From NCBI GenBank assembly GCA_016841265.1, contig JAENZL010000011.1, positions 1-64,000 on the forward strand: a DNA stretch of 64,000 bases, in the 5' to 3' direction. This stretch comes from Methanobacteriota archaeon. Lineage in GTDB: Archaea; Halobacteriota; Methanosarcinia; Methanosarcinales; Methanosarcinaceae. The notes under the pieces are model-generated. The model had not been told where the DNA came from. It saw nothing but the letters and a program-made list of their open reading frames with translations, and searched no databases. The position numbers and the translations under genes are program-made. This document shows positions 27,210 to 36,936 of the stretch, one piece after another (position 1 is the first letter of the stretch; every line of letters starts with the position of its first letter).

Positions 27210-28619
27210 ATGGCAGACGAATTCCCATTTGAAATTTCCCCAATGTATGAAGGCGAAAGAGTAAGAAAAGACGGCATGTTTGTCGAACTCGGTGGACCCA
27301 AATCAATGGGTCTGGAACTCGTCCGGGCAGCAGAGATGGACGCGATTGTAGACGACAAAGTCACAATCGTCGGGCCTGACATCAAGGACATGGAAGAAGG
27401 CAAAACTTACCCCTGGGCAATGGTCTTTAACATCGGCGGAGAACTTGTCGAACCTGACCTTGAATCCGTTGTTGAAAGGCGTGTCCACGACTTCGTGAAC
27501 TACTGCCAGGGTGTCATGCACCTGAACCAGAGGTATGATGTCTGGATGAGGATTTCCAAAGACACAGCCGGAAAGATCGACTCCCTCGAGGCCTTCGGTC
27601 AGGCAGTCATGATGCTCTTCAAGACCGAACTTCCCTTTATCGAGAAGATGCAGGCAACCTTCTACACCGATGAAGCAGCAGTCAAGGAGCAGCTGGACAA
27701 CGCAATGGACATCTTCAAAGCCAGAGACGCCAGGACCAAGGACCTCCACGATGAAGACGTTGATGTCTTCTACGGCTGCACACTCTGCCAGGCATTCGCT
27801 CCAACCAGTGTCTGTGTGGTCACCCCTGACAGGGTTGCTCTCTGTGGTGCAATCAACTGGTTCGACGGCCGCGCTGCCGCAAAGGTAGACCCAGAAGGCC
27901 CACAGTTCGAGCTGGCCAAGGGAGAAGTAATCGACGAGCTCAGCGGTGAATACACCGGAGTCAACGAGATTGCAAAGAAACTCTCCGGCGGAGAATTTGA
28001 CAGGATCAAGATCCACTCCTTCTTCGAGTTCCCACACACCTCATGCGGCTGCTTCGAAGTTGTAGGGTTCTACATCCCTGAAGTCGACGGTATCGGATGG
28101 GTTAACAGAGAATTCCAGGGAATGTCCCCCAACGGACTCGGATTCTCAACCATGGCAGGTCAGACCGGTGGTGGGAAGCAGGTAGTAGGTTTCCTCGGTG
28201 TTGGTGTGAACTACTTCTACTCCCCCAAGTTCATCCAGTCTGATGGCGGATGGAACAGGGTTGTCTGGCTCCCCGCCTCATTCAAAGAGAAGATTGCAGA
28301 AACCATCCCTGCTGACATCATCGACAAGATCGCAACCGAAGCAGATGCTCCGGATGTCGACGCCCTGAAAGCCTTCCTGCTGGAGAAGAACCACCCCGTT
28401 GTTGCAAACTGGGCAGCAGAAGAGGAAGAAGAAGAGGAAGAAGAAGAGGAAGAAGAAGCTGTCGCAGCAGCCCCAATGATGATGCCTGCAGCAGGCTTCC
28501 AGATGCCCGCAATGCCAATGGTCTCCGGTGGATCAGGCAGTGGAATCAAGCTGACCTTCAAGAACGCAAAGATCACCATCGACAAGATGATCATCAGCGA
28601 GAAGAAAGCAAAGAAGTGA
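27210..28619 (+). CDS. cdhC: CODH/ACS complex beta subunit (acetyl-CoA synthase), copy 2
   Basis: The encoded 469-residue protein is identical to the product of 14671-16080, including the cluster A cysteines (190, 193, 279, 281) and the Glu-rich linker. Third positions also agree, so purifying selection on protein alone cannot explain the match. The two bases just before its AGGAGG differ from copy 1 and mark the left edge of the identical block. It would serve with CdhA/CdhB copy 2, or be pooled with product from operon 1. Confidence 0.97.
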   Translation: MADEFPFEISPMYEGERVRKDGMFVELGGPKSMGLELVRAAEMDAIVDDKVTIVGPDIKDMEEGKTYPWAMVFNIGGELVEPDLESVVERRVHDFVNYCQGVMHLNQRYDVWMRISKDTAGKIDSLEAFGQAVMMLFKTELPFIEKMQATFYTDEAAVKEQLDNAMDIFKARDARTKDLHDEDVDVFYGCTLCQAFAPTSVCVVTPDRVALCGAINWFDGRAAAKVDPEGPQFELAKGEVIDELSGEYTGVNEIAKKLSGGEFDRIKIHSFFEFPHTSCGCFEVVGFYIPEVDGIGWVNREFQGMSPNGLGFSTMAGQTGGGKQVVGFLGVGVNYFYSPKFIQSDGGWNRVVWLPASFKEKIAETIPADIIDKIATEADAPDVDALKAFLLEKNHPVVANWAAEEEEEEEEEEEEEAVAAAPMMMPAAGFQMPAMPMVSGGSGSGIKLTFKNAKITIDKMIISEKKAKK

Positions 28620-28669
28620 GTGACACGCAGGTGCTCTAAAACCGAAAAACAATTCCAAAGAGGTATTCT

Positions 28670-29431
28670 GTGACAAAAGTTATTGCAATAACGGGAAAAG
28701 GCGGGACAGGTAAAACAGCGGTAGCGGCTCTTCTTATCCGCTACCTTTCTAAAAATGACAACTTTTTACTTGCAGTTGACGCAGATGCGGATACGAACCT
28801 GCCCGAAACCCTGGGCTGTGAGGTAGTAAAGACTATCGGGGACGCAAAGGAGGCACTCCAGGAGGAGATTACAAAGCCGAAACCTGACCACCCCGACATG
28901 AATAAGGAATCGATACTCCAGAGTAAGATCTACGAGATTATTGAAGAGATGCCAGGCTACGACCTCCTGGTCATGGGCCGGCCCGAAGGTGCAGGCTGTT
29001 ACTGTTATGTAAACAACCTGCTTCGGGGCATCATGGACAAATTAGTTGTCAACTATGATGTGGTGGTCATTGACACGGAAGCCGGACTCGAGCACTTCAG
29101 CCGGAAGATCATCCGGAACGTCGATAACCTGATCGTGGTGACTGACGCCTCCCGCAGGGGTTTCAGAACTGCCGAAAGGATTCATGAACTTGTGGATGAA
29201 CTGGAATCTAATATTAGCAATATACATGTTATTGCAAACAAGGTCACAGATGCCAACCGCGATAAGATCGAAAAACTTGCCGGGGATCTAAAACTTGACC
29301 TTATAGGCATGGTTCCCCTTGACCCGAAAGTTGAGGAACTGGACATAGGGGGTATCCCCCTCTCCGAACTTCCAGAGGATTCGGCTGCAGTGATTGAAAT
29401 CGAAAAGATTGCAAAGAAACTGGGGTTCTAA
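28670..29431 (+). CDS. CooC-like nickel-insertion ATPase, copy 2
   Basis: Identical in sequence to the gene at 16131: GTG start, GKGGTGKT P-loop, GCYCYVN motif. Since each operon has its own copy, dosage follows the operon in use. It lies between cdhC and cdhD with the same 50-bp and 182-bp spacers as in operon 1. Confidence 0.93.
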   Translation: MTKVIAITGKGGTGKTAVAALLIRYLSKNDNFLLAVDADADTNLPETLGCEVVKTIGDAKEALQEEITKPKPDHPDMNKESILQSKIYEIIEEMPGYDLLVMGRPEGAGCYCYVNNLLRGIMDKLVVNYDVVVIDTEAGLEHFSRKIIRNVDNLIVVTDASRRGFRTAERIHELVDELESNISNIHVIANKVTDANRDKIEKLAGDLKLDLIGMVPLDPKVEELDIGGIPLSELPEDSAAVIEIEKIAKKLGF

Positions 29432-29613
29432 CCCCGGTTTCAAACAATTTTACGAACCTGTGGACACTGCAGGACAAAATGGGGGTTCCGGAGATACTGG
29501 ACCCTCTGGCATGCAATTGAGATTTAAGCGGACCTTACAGATTCATACAAAACACATCGCATTAACTCAGTCACTCGTGAAAACGGATAATCAACTGAAA
29601 CGGTGAGGTTTAC

Positions 29614-30924
29614 ATGGCAAAGAAGATGAAATTAACTGACATTACAAACATGTTCTCGGGCATGGACATAGAAGCCCTTGAAGGTGTCACTATTGAAGGG
29701 GACATTGAACTTGACCTGGGAGGTCTTGGCGGTGGCTCTGACCCGATGCTTGCTGCAGCCCTCGGCCAGGAGAGTGCAGTACTTGCCCAGCACTTCGCAA
29801 GGATTGCAGGCATGTTCGGTTACCCGGTAGGGATCGGAGGTCCTGCAGCCGCTGCACCAGCAGCCGCTTTAGCTGCACCCAAGTTTAAGGATCTCATCCC
29901 TGCAAAATTCGATGTCGCAAACATGGCAGATTGGGCAACCCCAATACAGGAAGTAAGGATAGGGAACACTTCCGCAGACGGTGGAAGCCGTGGAAAGGCA
30001 GTCCACGTTGGTGGAGAGAAGGCCCTTCCGTTCTACTTCGACGCGGACATGCCTAACAGGAACCAGGTTACCATCGACGTATTCGACATGCGCATCGGCC
30101 TTGCAAAGGCTGTAAAGCAGAACTACGACGAGGTCATGGACAGCCCAGGAGAATGGGCAAAGAAGAACGTTGAACAGTTCAACGCTGACATGATCACAAT
30201 CCACCTGATTTCAACCGACCCGCTCATCAAGGACACCCCGGCTAAGGAAGCAGCCAAGACTGTTGAAGAAGTTCTGCAGGCCGTTGACGTCCCAATAGCG
30301 ATCGGTGGATCAGGCAACCCACAGAAGGACCCCGAAGTACTCGCAAAAGCAGCAGAAGTTGCAGAAGGCGAACGCTGTCTCCTTGCATCTGCAAGTCTGA
30401 ACCTGGACTATGCAGCAATTGCAGAGGCCGCATTAAAGTACGACCACGATGTGCTTTCCTGGACACAGCTGGACATGAACTCCCAGAAGGAACTCAACAG
30501 GAAGCTCATGAAGCAGTGCAACGTGCCCAGGGAAAGAATCATCATGGACCCAACCACGGCAGCACTAGGGTATGGTCTCGACTACGCTTACACCAACATG
30601 GAGCGCATCAGACTTGCAGCCCTTATGGGTGATGACGAACTGACATTCCCAATGTCTTCAGGTACCACCAACGCATGGGGTGCCCGTGAGTCATGGATGG
30701 TTGGATCCCCACTAAAGGAAGACTCAGACTGGGGACCGAGAGAATACAGAGGCCCGATATGGGAGATTGTCACAGGTCTGTCCCTTGCACTTGCAGGAAA
30801 CGACCTCTTCATGATGATGCACCCGACATCGGTTGCTTTCCTGAAGAAGGCCACACAGACACTCTTTGGTTCGATAGATGAAGAGCCTGTTGACATTTCC
30901 AACTGGATCGCAGCGGAGGTGTAA
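29614..30924 (+). CDS. cdhD: CODH/ACS complex delta subunit, copy 2
   Basis: Identical to the product of 17075-18385, a 436-residue TIM-barrel subunit of the corrinoid iron-sulfur protein. The 182-bp upstream spacer is also identical, including the GGTGAGG ribosome binding site. The spacer is unlikely to be constrained base by base, so its identity is a good indicator of recent sequence exchange. Confidence 0.96.
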   Translation: MAKKMKLTDITNMFSGMDIEALEGVTIEGDIELDLGGLGGGSDPMLAAALGQESAVLAQHFARIAGMFGYPVGIGGPAAAAPAAALAAPKFKDLIPAKFDVANMADWATPIQEVRIGNTSADGGSRGKAVHVGGEKALPFYFDADMPNRNQVTIDVFDMRIGLAKAVKQNYDEVMDSPGEWAKKNVEQFNADMITIHLISTDPLIKDTPAKEAAKTVEEVLQAVDVPIAIGGSGNPQKDPEVLAKAAEVAEGERCLLASASLNLDYAAIAEAALKYDHDVLSWTQLDMNSQKELNRKLMKQCNVPRERIIMDPTTAALGYGLDYAYTNMERIRLAALMGDDELTFPMSSGTTNAWGARESWMVGSPLKEDSDWGPREYRGPIWEIVTGLSLALAGNDLFMMMHPTSVAFLKKATQTLFGSIDEEPVDISNWIAAEV

Positions 30925-30927
30925 ACA

Positions 30928-32337
30928 ATGAAAATAAACAGCCCATTACAAGCCTACAAGTACCTGCCCCAGACCAACTGTGGAGAATGTGGGGAACCCA
31001 CCTGTATGGCCTTTGCCTCCAAACTGATCGACAGATCCTTCAAGACTGCAGACTGTCCACCCCTGGTTAAGGAAAAGAAGTTCGCAAAGAAGCTTGCAGA
31101 ACTCGAAGGCCTCCTTGCCCCGGAAATCCGTGAAGTGATCATCGGTGTTGGGGAGAAAGCAGCAAAGATCGGGGGGGACGATGTCCTTTACCGCCACAAG
31201 TTAACTTTCTTCAACAAGACAAAGATGTTCTTCGATGTGGCAGACAACATGGATGAAGCTGCCATTGTGGAGAGAGTAAAGCAGATTGCAGACTTCAGGA
31301 AGTTCTATGTAGGCAACTACCTCCTCCTCGACGGTATAGCAGTAAGAGCCGCGTCCGGCGACCCTGCAAAGTTTGCCGCAGCAGTCAAGAAGGTAGGAGA
31401 GACAACAGATCTACCCTTAATCCTCTGTTCTTTTGACCCTGCAGTCCTAAAAGCAGGCCTGGAAGCAGCAAAGGACAAGAACCCACTGCTCTATGCCGCA
31501 AACAAGGACAACTGGAAGGAAGTAGGAGAACTTGCCCTCGAGTACAAGGTACCTGTGGTAGTATCTGCCATCAATGACCTTGACACACTCAAGACCCTTG
31601 CAAAGACATTTGCAGATGCAGGAATTCAGGATATTGTCCTTGACCCAGGCACAGTGCCGGTAGGCAAGGGACTGAAGAACACCTTCACCAACTTCCTGAA
31701 GATCAGGAGAGCAGGAATCGATGGAGACGTCGAGATTGCTTACCCGATACTGGCCCTTCCGTTCACAGCATGGATGGCAGGAATAGAGGACCCTGTAAAT
31801 GCATCATACTGGGAAACCGTGATGGCTTCAATGTTCACCATCAGATACGGCGACATAATGATCCTCCACAGCATGGAGCCATATGCGGTACTGCCGGAGA
31901 TGCACCTGGTAGATACCATCTACACTGACCCGAGAACTCCGGTAGCTGTAGACGGCGCCATGTACAAGGTAGGAAGCCCGACAGCAGATTCCCCGGTATT
32001 CTTCACCACCAACTTCGCCCTTACCTACTACACGGTAGAGAGCGATATCGCATCCAACGGAATCGACTGCTGGTTGCTTGCAGTTGACACCGACGGTATT
32101 GGTGTGGAAGCTGCCGTTGCCGGTGGCCAGCTGACCGCCGACAAGGTAAAGGACGCCTTTGATAAGTCTGACTTCGACCTTAAGAAGGACGTAAACCACA
32201 ACACCGTTATCATTCCGGGTCTTTCAGCTCGCCTGCAGGGCGACCTTGAGGACTCCCTCAGTGCAAGCATCAAGGTAGGCCCAATGGACTCCGGCCGGAT
32301 CCCCGGCTGGATGGAAAAGAACTGGCCAGCAAAATAA
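30928..32337 (+). CDS. cdhE: CODH/ACS complex gamma subunit, copy 2
   Basis: Identical to the product of 18389-19798, with the NCGECGEPTC iron-sulfur motif near the N-terminus and the cobamide-binding C-terminal part. It is the last gene of operon 2. It is followed by the shared hairpin stem, and here a T-rich run completes a stronger terminator than in operon 1. Confidence 0.96.
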   Translation: MKINSPLQAYKYLPQTNCGECGEPTCMAFASKLIDRSFKTADCPPLVKEKKFAKKLAELEGLLAPEIREVIIGVGEKAAKIGGDDVLYRHKLTFFNKTKMFFDVADNMDEAAIVERVKQIADFRKFYVGNYLLLDGIAVRAASGDPAKFAAAVKKVGETTDLPLILCSFDPAVLKAGLEAAKDKNPLLYAANKDNWKEVGELALEYKVPVVVSAINDLDTLKTLAKTFADAGIQDIVLDPGTVPVGKGLKNTFTNFLKIRRAGIDGDVEIAYPILALPFTAWMAGIEDPVNASYWETVMASMFTIRYGDIMILHSMEPYAVLPEMHLVDTIYTDPRTPVAVDGAMYKVGSPTADSPVFFTTNFALTYYTVESDIASNGIDCWLLAVDTDGIGVEAAVAGGQLTADKVKDAFDKSDFDLKKDVNHNTVIIPGLSARLQGDLEDSLSASIKVGPMDSGRIPGWMEKNWPAK

Positions 32338-32363
32338 ATAAAAAAACAAATGTGAATATTAAA

Positions 32364-32388
32364 ATTCCGTGTCACTATGACACGGATT
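32364..32388 (+). terminator. Terminator of cdh operon 2
   Basis: The stem is the same as after operon 1 (ATTCCGTGTCA with TGACACGGAT), with 9-10 pairs. It is directly followed by TTCTTTTTCTATTTTTA. The hairpin plus T-run lies 27 bp after the cdhE stop. Confidence 0.8.
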
Positions 32389-32834
32389 CTTTTTCTATTT
32401 TTAAAGTTATTTTTCAGTTATTCCTGCATTTGAAGCGTGTATTTATTCAATTACAAAAGGAAGTTCCGGAGGGGCTAGCCTCCGATTTCAAATCCAAAAA
32501 ACGACCAAAAAACAAACCTCCATTTTTTACACAACAATTACCGGTCAAAATGCCGGTTCAGAACAAAGTTTCGGTTTAGAACAAAGTTCCGGTTCAGAAC
32601 AAAGTTTTCATTGTCGTGCAAAGAGCCCTGCTGTGCAGGGACTGGCTCATGCAAAGGGACTTTACAAAAAGTGGGGCGTAAAGGTGTAGAAGAAATCCAC
32701 GGTTTAGTCTTGAGAGTAGTACTCCTTACAGTTAAATAGTATAACCGTACTTAAACTGGTGGATCGTTCAGGTTCTCGTATAAGCCTTATTTCCCGAACG
32801 AAAAGCCAAAAGGACATTTTAGCAAGGATTACAG
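32389..32834. other. Spacer before nmd3 with a repeat and a hairpin
   Basis: No gene was seen; the short reading frame from 32352 looks spurious. GGTTCAGAACAAAGTTTC-like units of about 19 bp repeat about three times at 32550-32608. A perfect stem CCCTGC TGT GCAGGG lies at 32626-32640 and is nested in GAG...CTC. It is flanked by TGCAAAG on both sides (32617 and about 32650), which could be a small RNA or leader structure upstream of nmd3. Confidence 0.4.
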
Positions 32835-33872
32835 ATGAATTATGTAATATGCCCGAAATGCGGCAAAGAATGTGAGAAACTCCTTGATTCCGTTTGCAAG
32901 GACTGCTTCTTTGAGAACTTCAAACTTATCGAACTTCCCCTGGTAATAAGCCTGAGGATCTGTTCCCGCTGCGGGGCGTACTTCCACAAAAGCCGCTGGG
33001 ACGATTTCGGCAACCTGGAAGAAGTGGTGGAAAAAGACGTAGAAGACGCCCTCTTAATCCATGAGGAAGCAGAGGATATCGAAGTCTACCTTGAACCCCG
33101 GCAGCTTACGCCTTACATATATATTGTGAGGGCGGAGGTCGATGCCCTGGTGAGGGGAGAGACCGTACATGCCGAAGCCGAAACCGAGGTAAGGGTCCGC
33201 AGGGAAGCCTGCGACATGTGCAGCAGGGAAGCCGGCGGATACTTTGAAGCAATTATCCAGGTCAGGGCGGCAGGGAGACTCCCCACCGAAGAGGAGAAAA
33301 GACGTTCCCTTGCAATAGCAAGGGAAACCATGCAGCAGATGAAGAAAAAAGGAGATCGCCTTGCCTTCATAACCGACACCCAGGAACTCAAAGAAGGGGC
33401 AGATCTTTACATGGGTTCCATGAACGCCAGCAAACAGGTCTGCAGGCTCATTACCTCGGAAATGGGGGGCAGCTATTCCGAATCCCCGAGCCTCGTGGGA
33501 ATGAAAGACGGAAAAAACGTCTACCGAATAACATATGCCATACGCCTGCCCGAGTTTCGGTCCGGGGATATAATAAGGTACAGGGAAAAAGTAATCGAGA
33601 TCAAGAATTCCGGGAAAAGGATTAACGGCATATACCTGGAAGACGGGTCCCGCTTCACAATCCCCGCGGAGGAACTGAAAGGTGCTGAAAAGGTGGCACA
33701 TATCAACGATGCAGTCATGACCGTGCTGGTCTCCATCGAAGAACATGCAATCCTGGTGCTTGACCCCAGGACCTATGAAACCGTTGCAATAAAAAAACCG
33801 GTTTCCTTCAGTGCCAGAGCCGGGAGCGAGATCCCTGTCCTGAAGACCTATTACGGGCTTTTTGCAATTTAA
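32835..33872 (+). CDS. NMD3-related protein
   Basis: An archaeal homologue of NMD3, the eukaryotic adaptor of the 60S ribosomal subunit; in archaea it probably acts in late large-subunit assembly. The 345 residues start with the zinc-binding CPKCGKECEKLLDSVCKDCF and ICSRCGAYF. A later CDMCSREAGGYFEA is followed by the IQVRA strand typical of the family. The C-terminal half has the OB/SH3-like beta strands (RSGDIIRYREKVIEIKN). The ATG is at 32835. No nuclear export region is present, as expected. It begins a run of same-strand genes ending with fttA. Confidence 0.88.
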   Translation: MNYVICPKCGKECEKLLDSVCKDCFFENFKLIELPLVISLRICSRCGAYFHKSRWDDFGNLEEVVEKDVEDALLIHEEAEDIEVYLEPRQLTPYIYIVRAEVDALVRGETVHAEAETEVRVRREACDMCSREAGGYFEAIIQVRAAGRLPTEEEKRRSLAIARETMQQMKKKGDRLAFITDTQELKEGADLYMGSMNASKQVCRLITSEMGGSYSESPSLVGMKDGKNVYRITYAIRLPEFRSGDIIRYREKVIEIKNSGKRINGIYLEDGSRFTIPAEELKGAEKVAHINDAVMTVLVSIEEHAILVLDPRTYETVAIKKPVSFSARAGSEIPVLKTYYGLFAI

Positions 33873-34006
33873 AACTATGACTTTCCCCAGAAAAAAAGAC
33901 AGACAGAAAAACGAAAGACCTGAAATTAGATCCGGAAAAAATAAAATAGGGAAAACTAAACCCTGAACAAAAATCCGGAAAAAATAAAATAGGGAAAGGA
34001 AAAAAC

Positions 34007-35203
34007 ATGCAGAATATCCTGGTTATCGGCTTTGACACCCGCAACATTGTATGTTCCGCAAAAAGGGCAGGATATACTGTCTGCTCCATTGACGCCTTCA
34101 GGGACCATGACCTCCGAAAATGTGCATACTCTTCAGCCCTGCTTGAGTGCACGGACCCTGTAGAGCTTCGGAAACTTGACCCTGCCCGCATCCAGGAACA
34201 GATGGAAGGCTTCGGTCTGGATTTCGATGCTGTGGTCCCGGGGTCAGGGCTTGAATACCTGGACTGCCGGAGTTTTCCCTGCCCCGTGCTTGCCAGCAGC
34301 CCTGAAGCCGTAAAAGAAGCTTCTGACAAGCGGCGCCTGGCAAAAAGGCTTGAAACCCTGGGAATCCCGCATCCTGCATGCTATTCCCCGGACGAGACCG
34401 ATGCAATCGAATTTCCGGTAATGCTCAAGCCTGCAGCAGGTGGGGGAGGAATATTTAACAGGGTTGCCAGAAACCGGGAAGAATTCCGGACCGTGCTCGA
34501 GGAGTTCTCACTCCTGGACCCGACAGGAGAAACGGACATAATGGTGCAGGAATTCCTTGAAGGCACCCCGGCAAGCGTTTCCTTACTTGCAACGGAAAAA
34601 GAAGCCCTTTCCCTGGCTGTAAACGAACAGCTTATCGGCACCTCCTGGCTGTCAAGGATGCCTTTTGCCTACTGCGGGAACGTTACCCCCTTCAAGACGG
34701 AACATGCAGGGGAAATGGAAAAACTGGCAGAGGAACTAATGCTCGAATTCGGGCTCCTGGGTTCTAACGGTGTGGACTTCCTGCTAACGGAAAAAGGACC
34801 GGTAGTGCTTGAAATAAACCCCAGGTTCCAGGGAAGCCTGGATACGGTTGAAAGAGCCACGGGCCTGAACCTTTTCGAAGCCCATGTAAACTGTTTCCGC
34901 GGGGAGATTCCGGAAAAACCCTCAGCAAAACGTTTTGCTGCCAGGGGAGTTCTCTATTCGGATCGAGAACTTTTTATAGACCGGACACTCATGGACGTCA
35001 TCATCGGGGAAGAAAGTGCAGACATCCCATGCCTGGGATCCGTTGCCGGGCCTGACGGGCCGCTGACGTCTCTCTTCGCGTGTGCTCCGACCGGGGAAGA
35101 GGCCCTCCACTCCCTTAAAGCGGGGGTAGAGAGAATAAAAACTTTTATTGACAGAGAAATGGAAAAACAGGGGGAGTACCTGAGCCCTGCCGGGAAGACC
35201 TGA
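34007..35203 (+). CDS. ATP-grasp carboligase-like protein (COG2232 type)
   Basis: A 398-residue cytosolic ATP-grasp enzyme that would join a carboxylate to an amine or thiol using ATP. The N-terminal Rossmann-like domain starts NILVIGFDTRNIVCSAKRAGYTVCSIDAF. The ATP-grasp core shows MLKPAAGGGGIFNRVARN (ATP-binding lysine and glycine-rich loop), MVQEFLEGTPASVSLLA, and EINPRFQGSLDTVERATGLNLF (Mg ligands Glu and Asn). It belongs to the group annotated as predicted ATP-dependent carboligases related to biotin carboxylase. Neither the substrate nor the pathway is known. It lies 103 bp upstream of tfe. Confidence 0.8.
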   Translation: MQNILVIGFDTRNIVCSAKRAGYTVCSIDAFRDHDLRKCAYSSALLECTDPVELRKLDPARIQEQMEGFGLDFDAVVPGSGLEYLDCRSFPCPVLASSPEAVKEASDKRRLAKRLETLGIPHPACYSPDETDAIEFPVMLKPAAGGGGIFNRVARNREEFRTVLEEFSLLDPTGETDIMVQEFLEGTPASVSLLATEKEALSLAVNEQLIGTSWLSRMPFAYCGNVTPFKTEHAGEMEKLAEELMLEFGLLGSNGVDFLLTEKGPVVLEINPRFQGSLDTVERATGLNLFEAHVNCFRGEIPEKPSAKRFAARGVLYSDRELFIDRTLMDVIIGEESADIPCLGSVAGPDGPLTSLFACAPTGEEALHSLKAGVERIKTFIDREMEKQGEYLSPAGKT

Positions 35204-35323
35204 AGCAGGGGTATGCTTCTGCATGCCAAAATATCTCGGGCTGAGGAAAGCTCCGGAAAAGTATCCAGAATGTAAACTTTAATACTGGTATGTCCCATTC
35301 TTATAAGGATTCACGAGGTGAAC

Positions 35324-35821
35324 ATGTTGGTCGACTTAAAAGATAAGGTTATTCGAGGGTACCTTATGAGCCTTGTAGGGGAAGAAGGGCTCAAGATGAT
35401 TGAGAACATGCCCGAAGGCGAAGTTACGGACGAAGAAATTGCAGAAAAAAGCGGGGTATTGTTAAATACGGTAAGAAGAACTCTATTCATACTTTACGAA
35501 AACAAATTTGCAATAGTCGCAAGGGAGCGGGATTCCAACAGCGGGTGGCTTACATACCTCTGGCACCTCAACTTTTTGGACATCGAACACCAGCTGATGA
35601 GGGAAAAGAAAAAGCTGATGAGAAACCTGAAAACCCGCCTCGATTTTGAAGAAGGCAACGTATTTTATGTCTGCCCCCAGGGCTGTGTACGCCTCCTCTT
35701 TGACGAAGCCACAGAGACCGAGTTTCTCTGCCCGATGTGCGGAGAAGACCTCACCTACTATGACAACAGCGTCTTTGTAGAAGCCCTTAGAAAACGCCTG
35801 GATGCCCTGGGTTCTGCCTGA
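35324..35821 (+). CDS. tfe: Transcription factor E (TFE, archaeal TFIIE-alpha)
   Basis: A general transcription factor that helps RNA polymerase open promoters together with TBP and TFB. It has about 165 residues. The N-terminal winged helix carries VTDEEIAEKSGVLLNTVRRTLFILYENKFAIVARERDSNSGWLTYLWHLNF. A coiled linker and a C-terminal zinc ribbon follow: FYVCPQGCVRLLFDEATETEFLCPMCGEDL. The first zinc pair is C-x3-C rather than the usual C-x2-C. ATG at 35324 is preferred; a GTG at 35318 overlaps the GAGGTG ribosome binding site. The HD-domain gene follows after 15 bp. Confidence 0.93.
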   Translation: MLVDLKDKVIRGYLMSLVGEEGLKMIENMPEGEVTDEEIAEKSGVLLNTVRRTLFILYENKFAIVARERDSNSGWLTYLWHLNFLDIEHQLMREKKKLMRNLKTRLDFEEGNVFYVCPQGCVRLLFDEATETEFLCPMCGEDLTYYDNSVFVEALRKRLDALGSA

Positions 35822-35836
35822 AAGGGGTTTCGTTTA

Positions 35837-36349
35837 TTGATCTCAAGAGCAAGAGCAATCCGGATCCTCGAAGAGACGGGTTGTGCTCCGAACGTAATAG
35901 AACACTGCAAGGCGGTAGCTTCACTGGCCGTTGAAATCGCAGAGAAAATCAGGGCAAACGGAAAGGAAGTGGATATCGGGCTGGTGGAGACCGGGGCCCT
36001 ACTACATGATCTTGGGCGCAGCAGGACACACGGGATTTCCCACGCAATTGAAGGATTCGGGCTGGCCAGGGAACTGGGACTTGACCCGAAAATTGCCGAG
36101 ATCATAAAAAGGCATATAGGAGCCGGGATTTCAGAGAAGGAAGCAGAAAATATAGGGCTTCCGACCTATGATTATTTCCCCCGGAACCTTGAAGAAAAGA
36201 TCGTCGCCCATGCCGATAACCTGGTAAGGGGCACGAGAAGGATAACGATTGAAGAAAGGGTCGGCAGAATGCAGAAAAAGCATATAGGCAAAGAAGTGAC
36301 CCAACGAGTTGAAAAACTCGCAGAAGAAATAGAGGAAATTATCTGCTAA
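35837..36349 (+). CDS. HD-domain phosphohydrolase (TIGR00295 family)
   Basis: A 170-residue HD-superfamily protein, probably a metal-dependent phosphohydrolase acting on a nucleotide or RNA end. Visible residues are His in NVIEHCKAVA, the HD pair in GALLHDLGRSRTHGISHAIEG, KRHIGAGI, and the late Asp in VAHADNLVRGTRR. The pattern fits the archaeal TIGR00295 group. The start is TTG at 35837, without a clear ribosome binding site, so translation may depend on the tfe gene 15 bp upstream. The substrate is unknown. Confidence 0.82.
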   Translation: MISRARAIRILEETGCAPNVIEHCKAVASLAVEIAEKIRANGKEVDIGLVETGALLHDLGRSRTHGISHAIEGFGLARELGLDPKIAEIIKRHIGAGISEKEAENIGLPTYDYFPRNLEEKIVAHADNLVRGTRRITIEERVGRMQKKHIGKEVTQRVEKLAEEIEEIIC

Positions 36350-36390
36350 TTAAAGTGCACCTGCATGGAACGTTTTTATGAGATGGTTGA

Positions 36391-36586
36391 ATCTCTGCGA
36401 AAAGGTTCTATAAGAAGGTTGTATCAAACGGTTCTGCGGAAAGGTCCTATAAGACGACTATATCAAACGGTTCATATCAAACGGTTCATATCAAACAGTT
36501 CATATCAAACGATTCATATCAAACAGTTCATATCAAACGATTCATATCAAACAGTTCATATCAAACAGTTCATATCAAACGGTTCG
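36391..36586. repeat. 14-bp tandem array, nine copies, with a longer flanking duplication
   Basis: TATCAAACGGTTCA-type units of 14 bp are repeated nine times at 36461-36586, varying at two positions (GG, AG or GA). Just before them, a segment of about 40 bp with TCTGCG, AAAGGT.CTATAAGA and TATCAAACGG is present twice (from about 36393). The array is open in one frame for 78 codons because 14-bp units shift frame, but it has no coding character. The rest of 36350-36936 is AT-rich spacer containing the psmB promoter. Confidence 0.9.
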
Positions 36587-36936
36587 AAAACGAACCTATG
36601 AAAAACGCTTCAAAAAAGTTGCTTTGCAGGAAGGACCTTTGCAGGAAACCTGCAGGTTGCATTTGTGAGACTGCATTTGTGAGACGAAAAAGAGTTTTAT
36701 AGAATTTTTCGGAAGCAGCCTCCTGAAGATACATTAAAACACTATTATTAAAAAAATTAGAGGAAAAGTTATATATATCGAAATTAATAATGAGATAATG
36801 GGTTGCTAAATCTTGCAGTTCAAACTAAAAATTGAATTGCCGAATCCTTAATTCAAGCTAAAAATGCTCACCTCAACCAAAACATTTTTTTTAGCAACAT
36901 TTTCTCATTTTAAAGTTTAATTATGAGGGTATGTTT

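Larger units (their letters stand above)
27194..32386. repeat. 5,193-bp direct repeat, copy 2 (cdhC to cdhE)
   Basis: Second copy of the segment at 14655-19847, with the same order and the same intergenic sequence. It starts in the ribosome binding site of cdhC and ends after CACGGA in the terminator stem. There the operon 1 copy continues AATAAAATT and this one TTCTTTTTC. Confidence 0.93.

Noticed and set aside
32352-32579. 75-codon frame after cdh operon 2
   Set aside because: It starts inside the terminator region, lacks a ribosome binding site, and has a low-complexity Lys/Pro/Phe-rich product.
36365-36601. 78-codon open frame through the 14-bp array
   Set aside because: The frame is a product of the tandem units; it has no ribosome binding site or protein-like composition.
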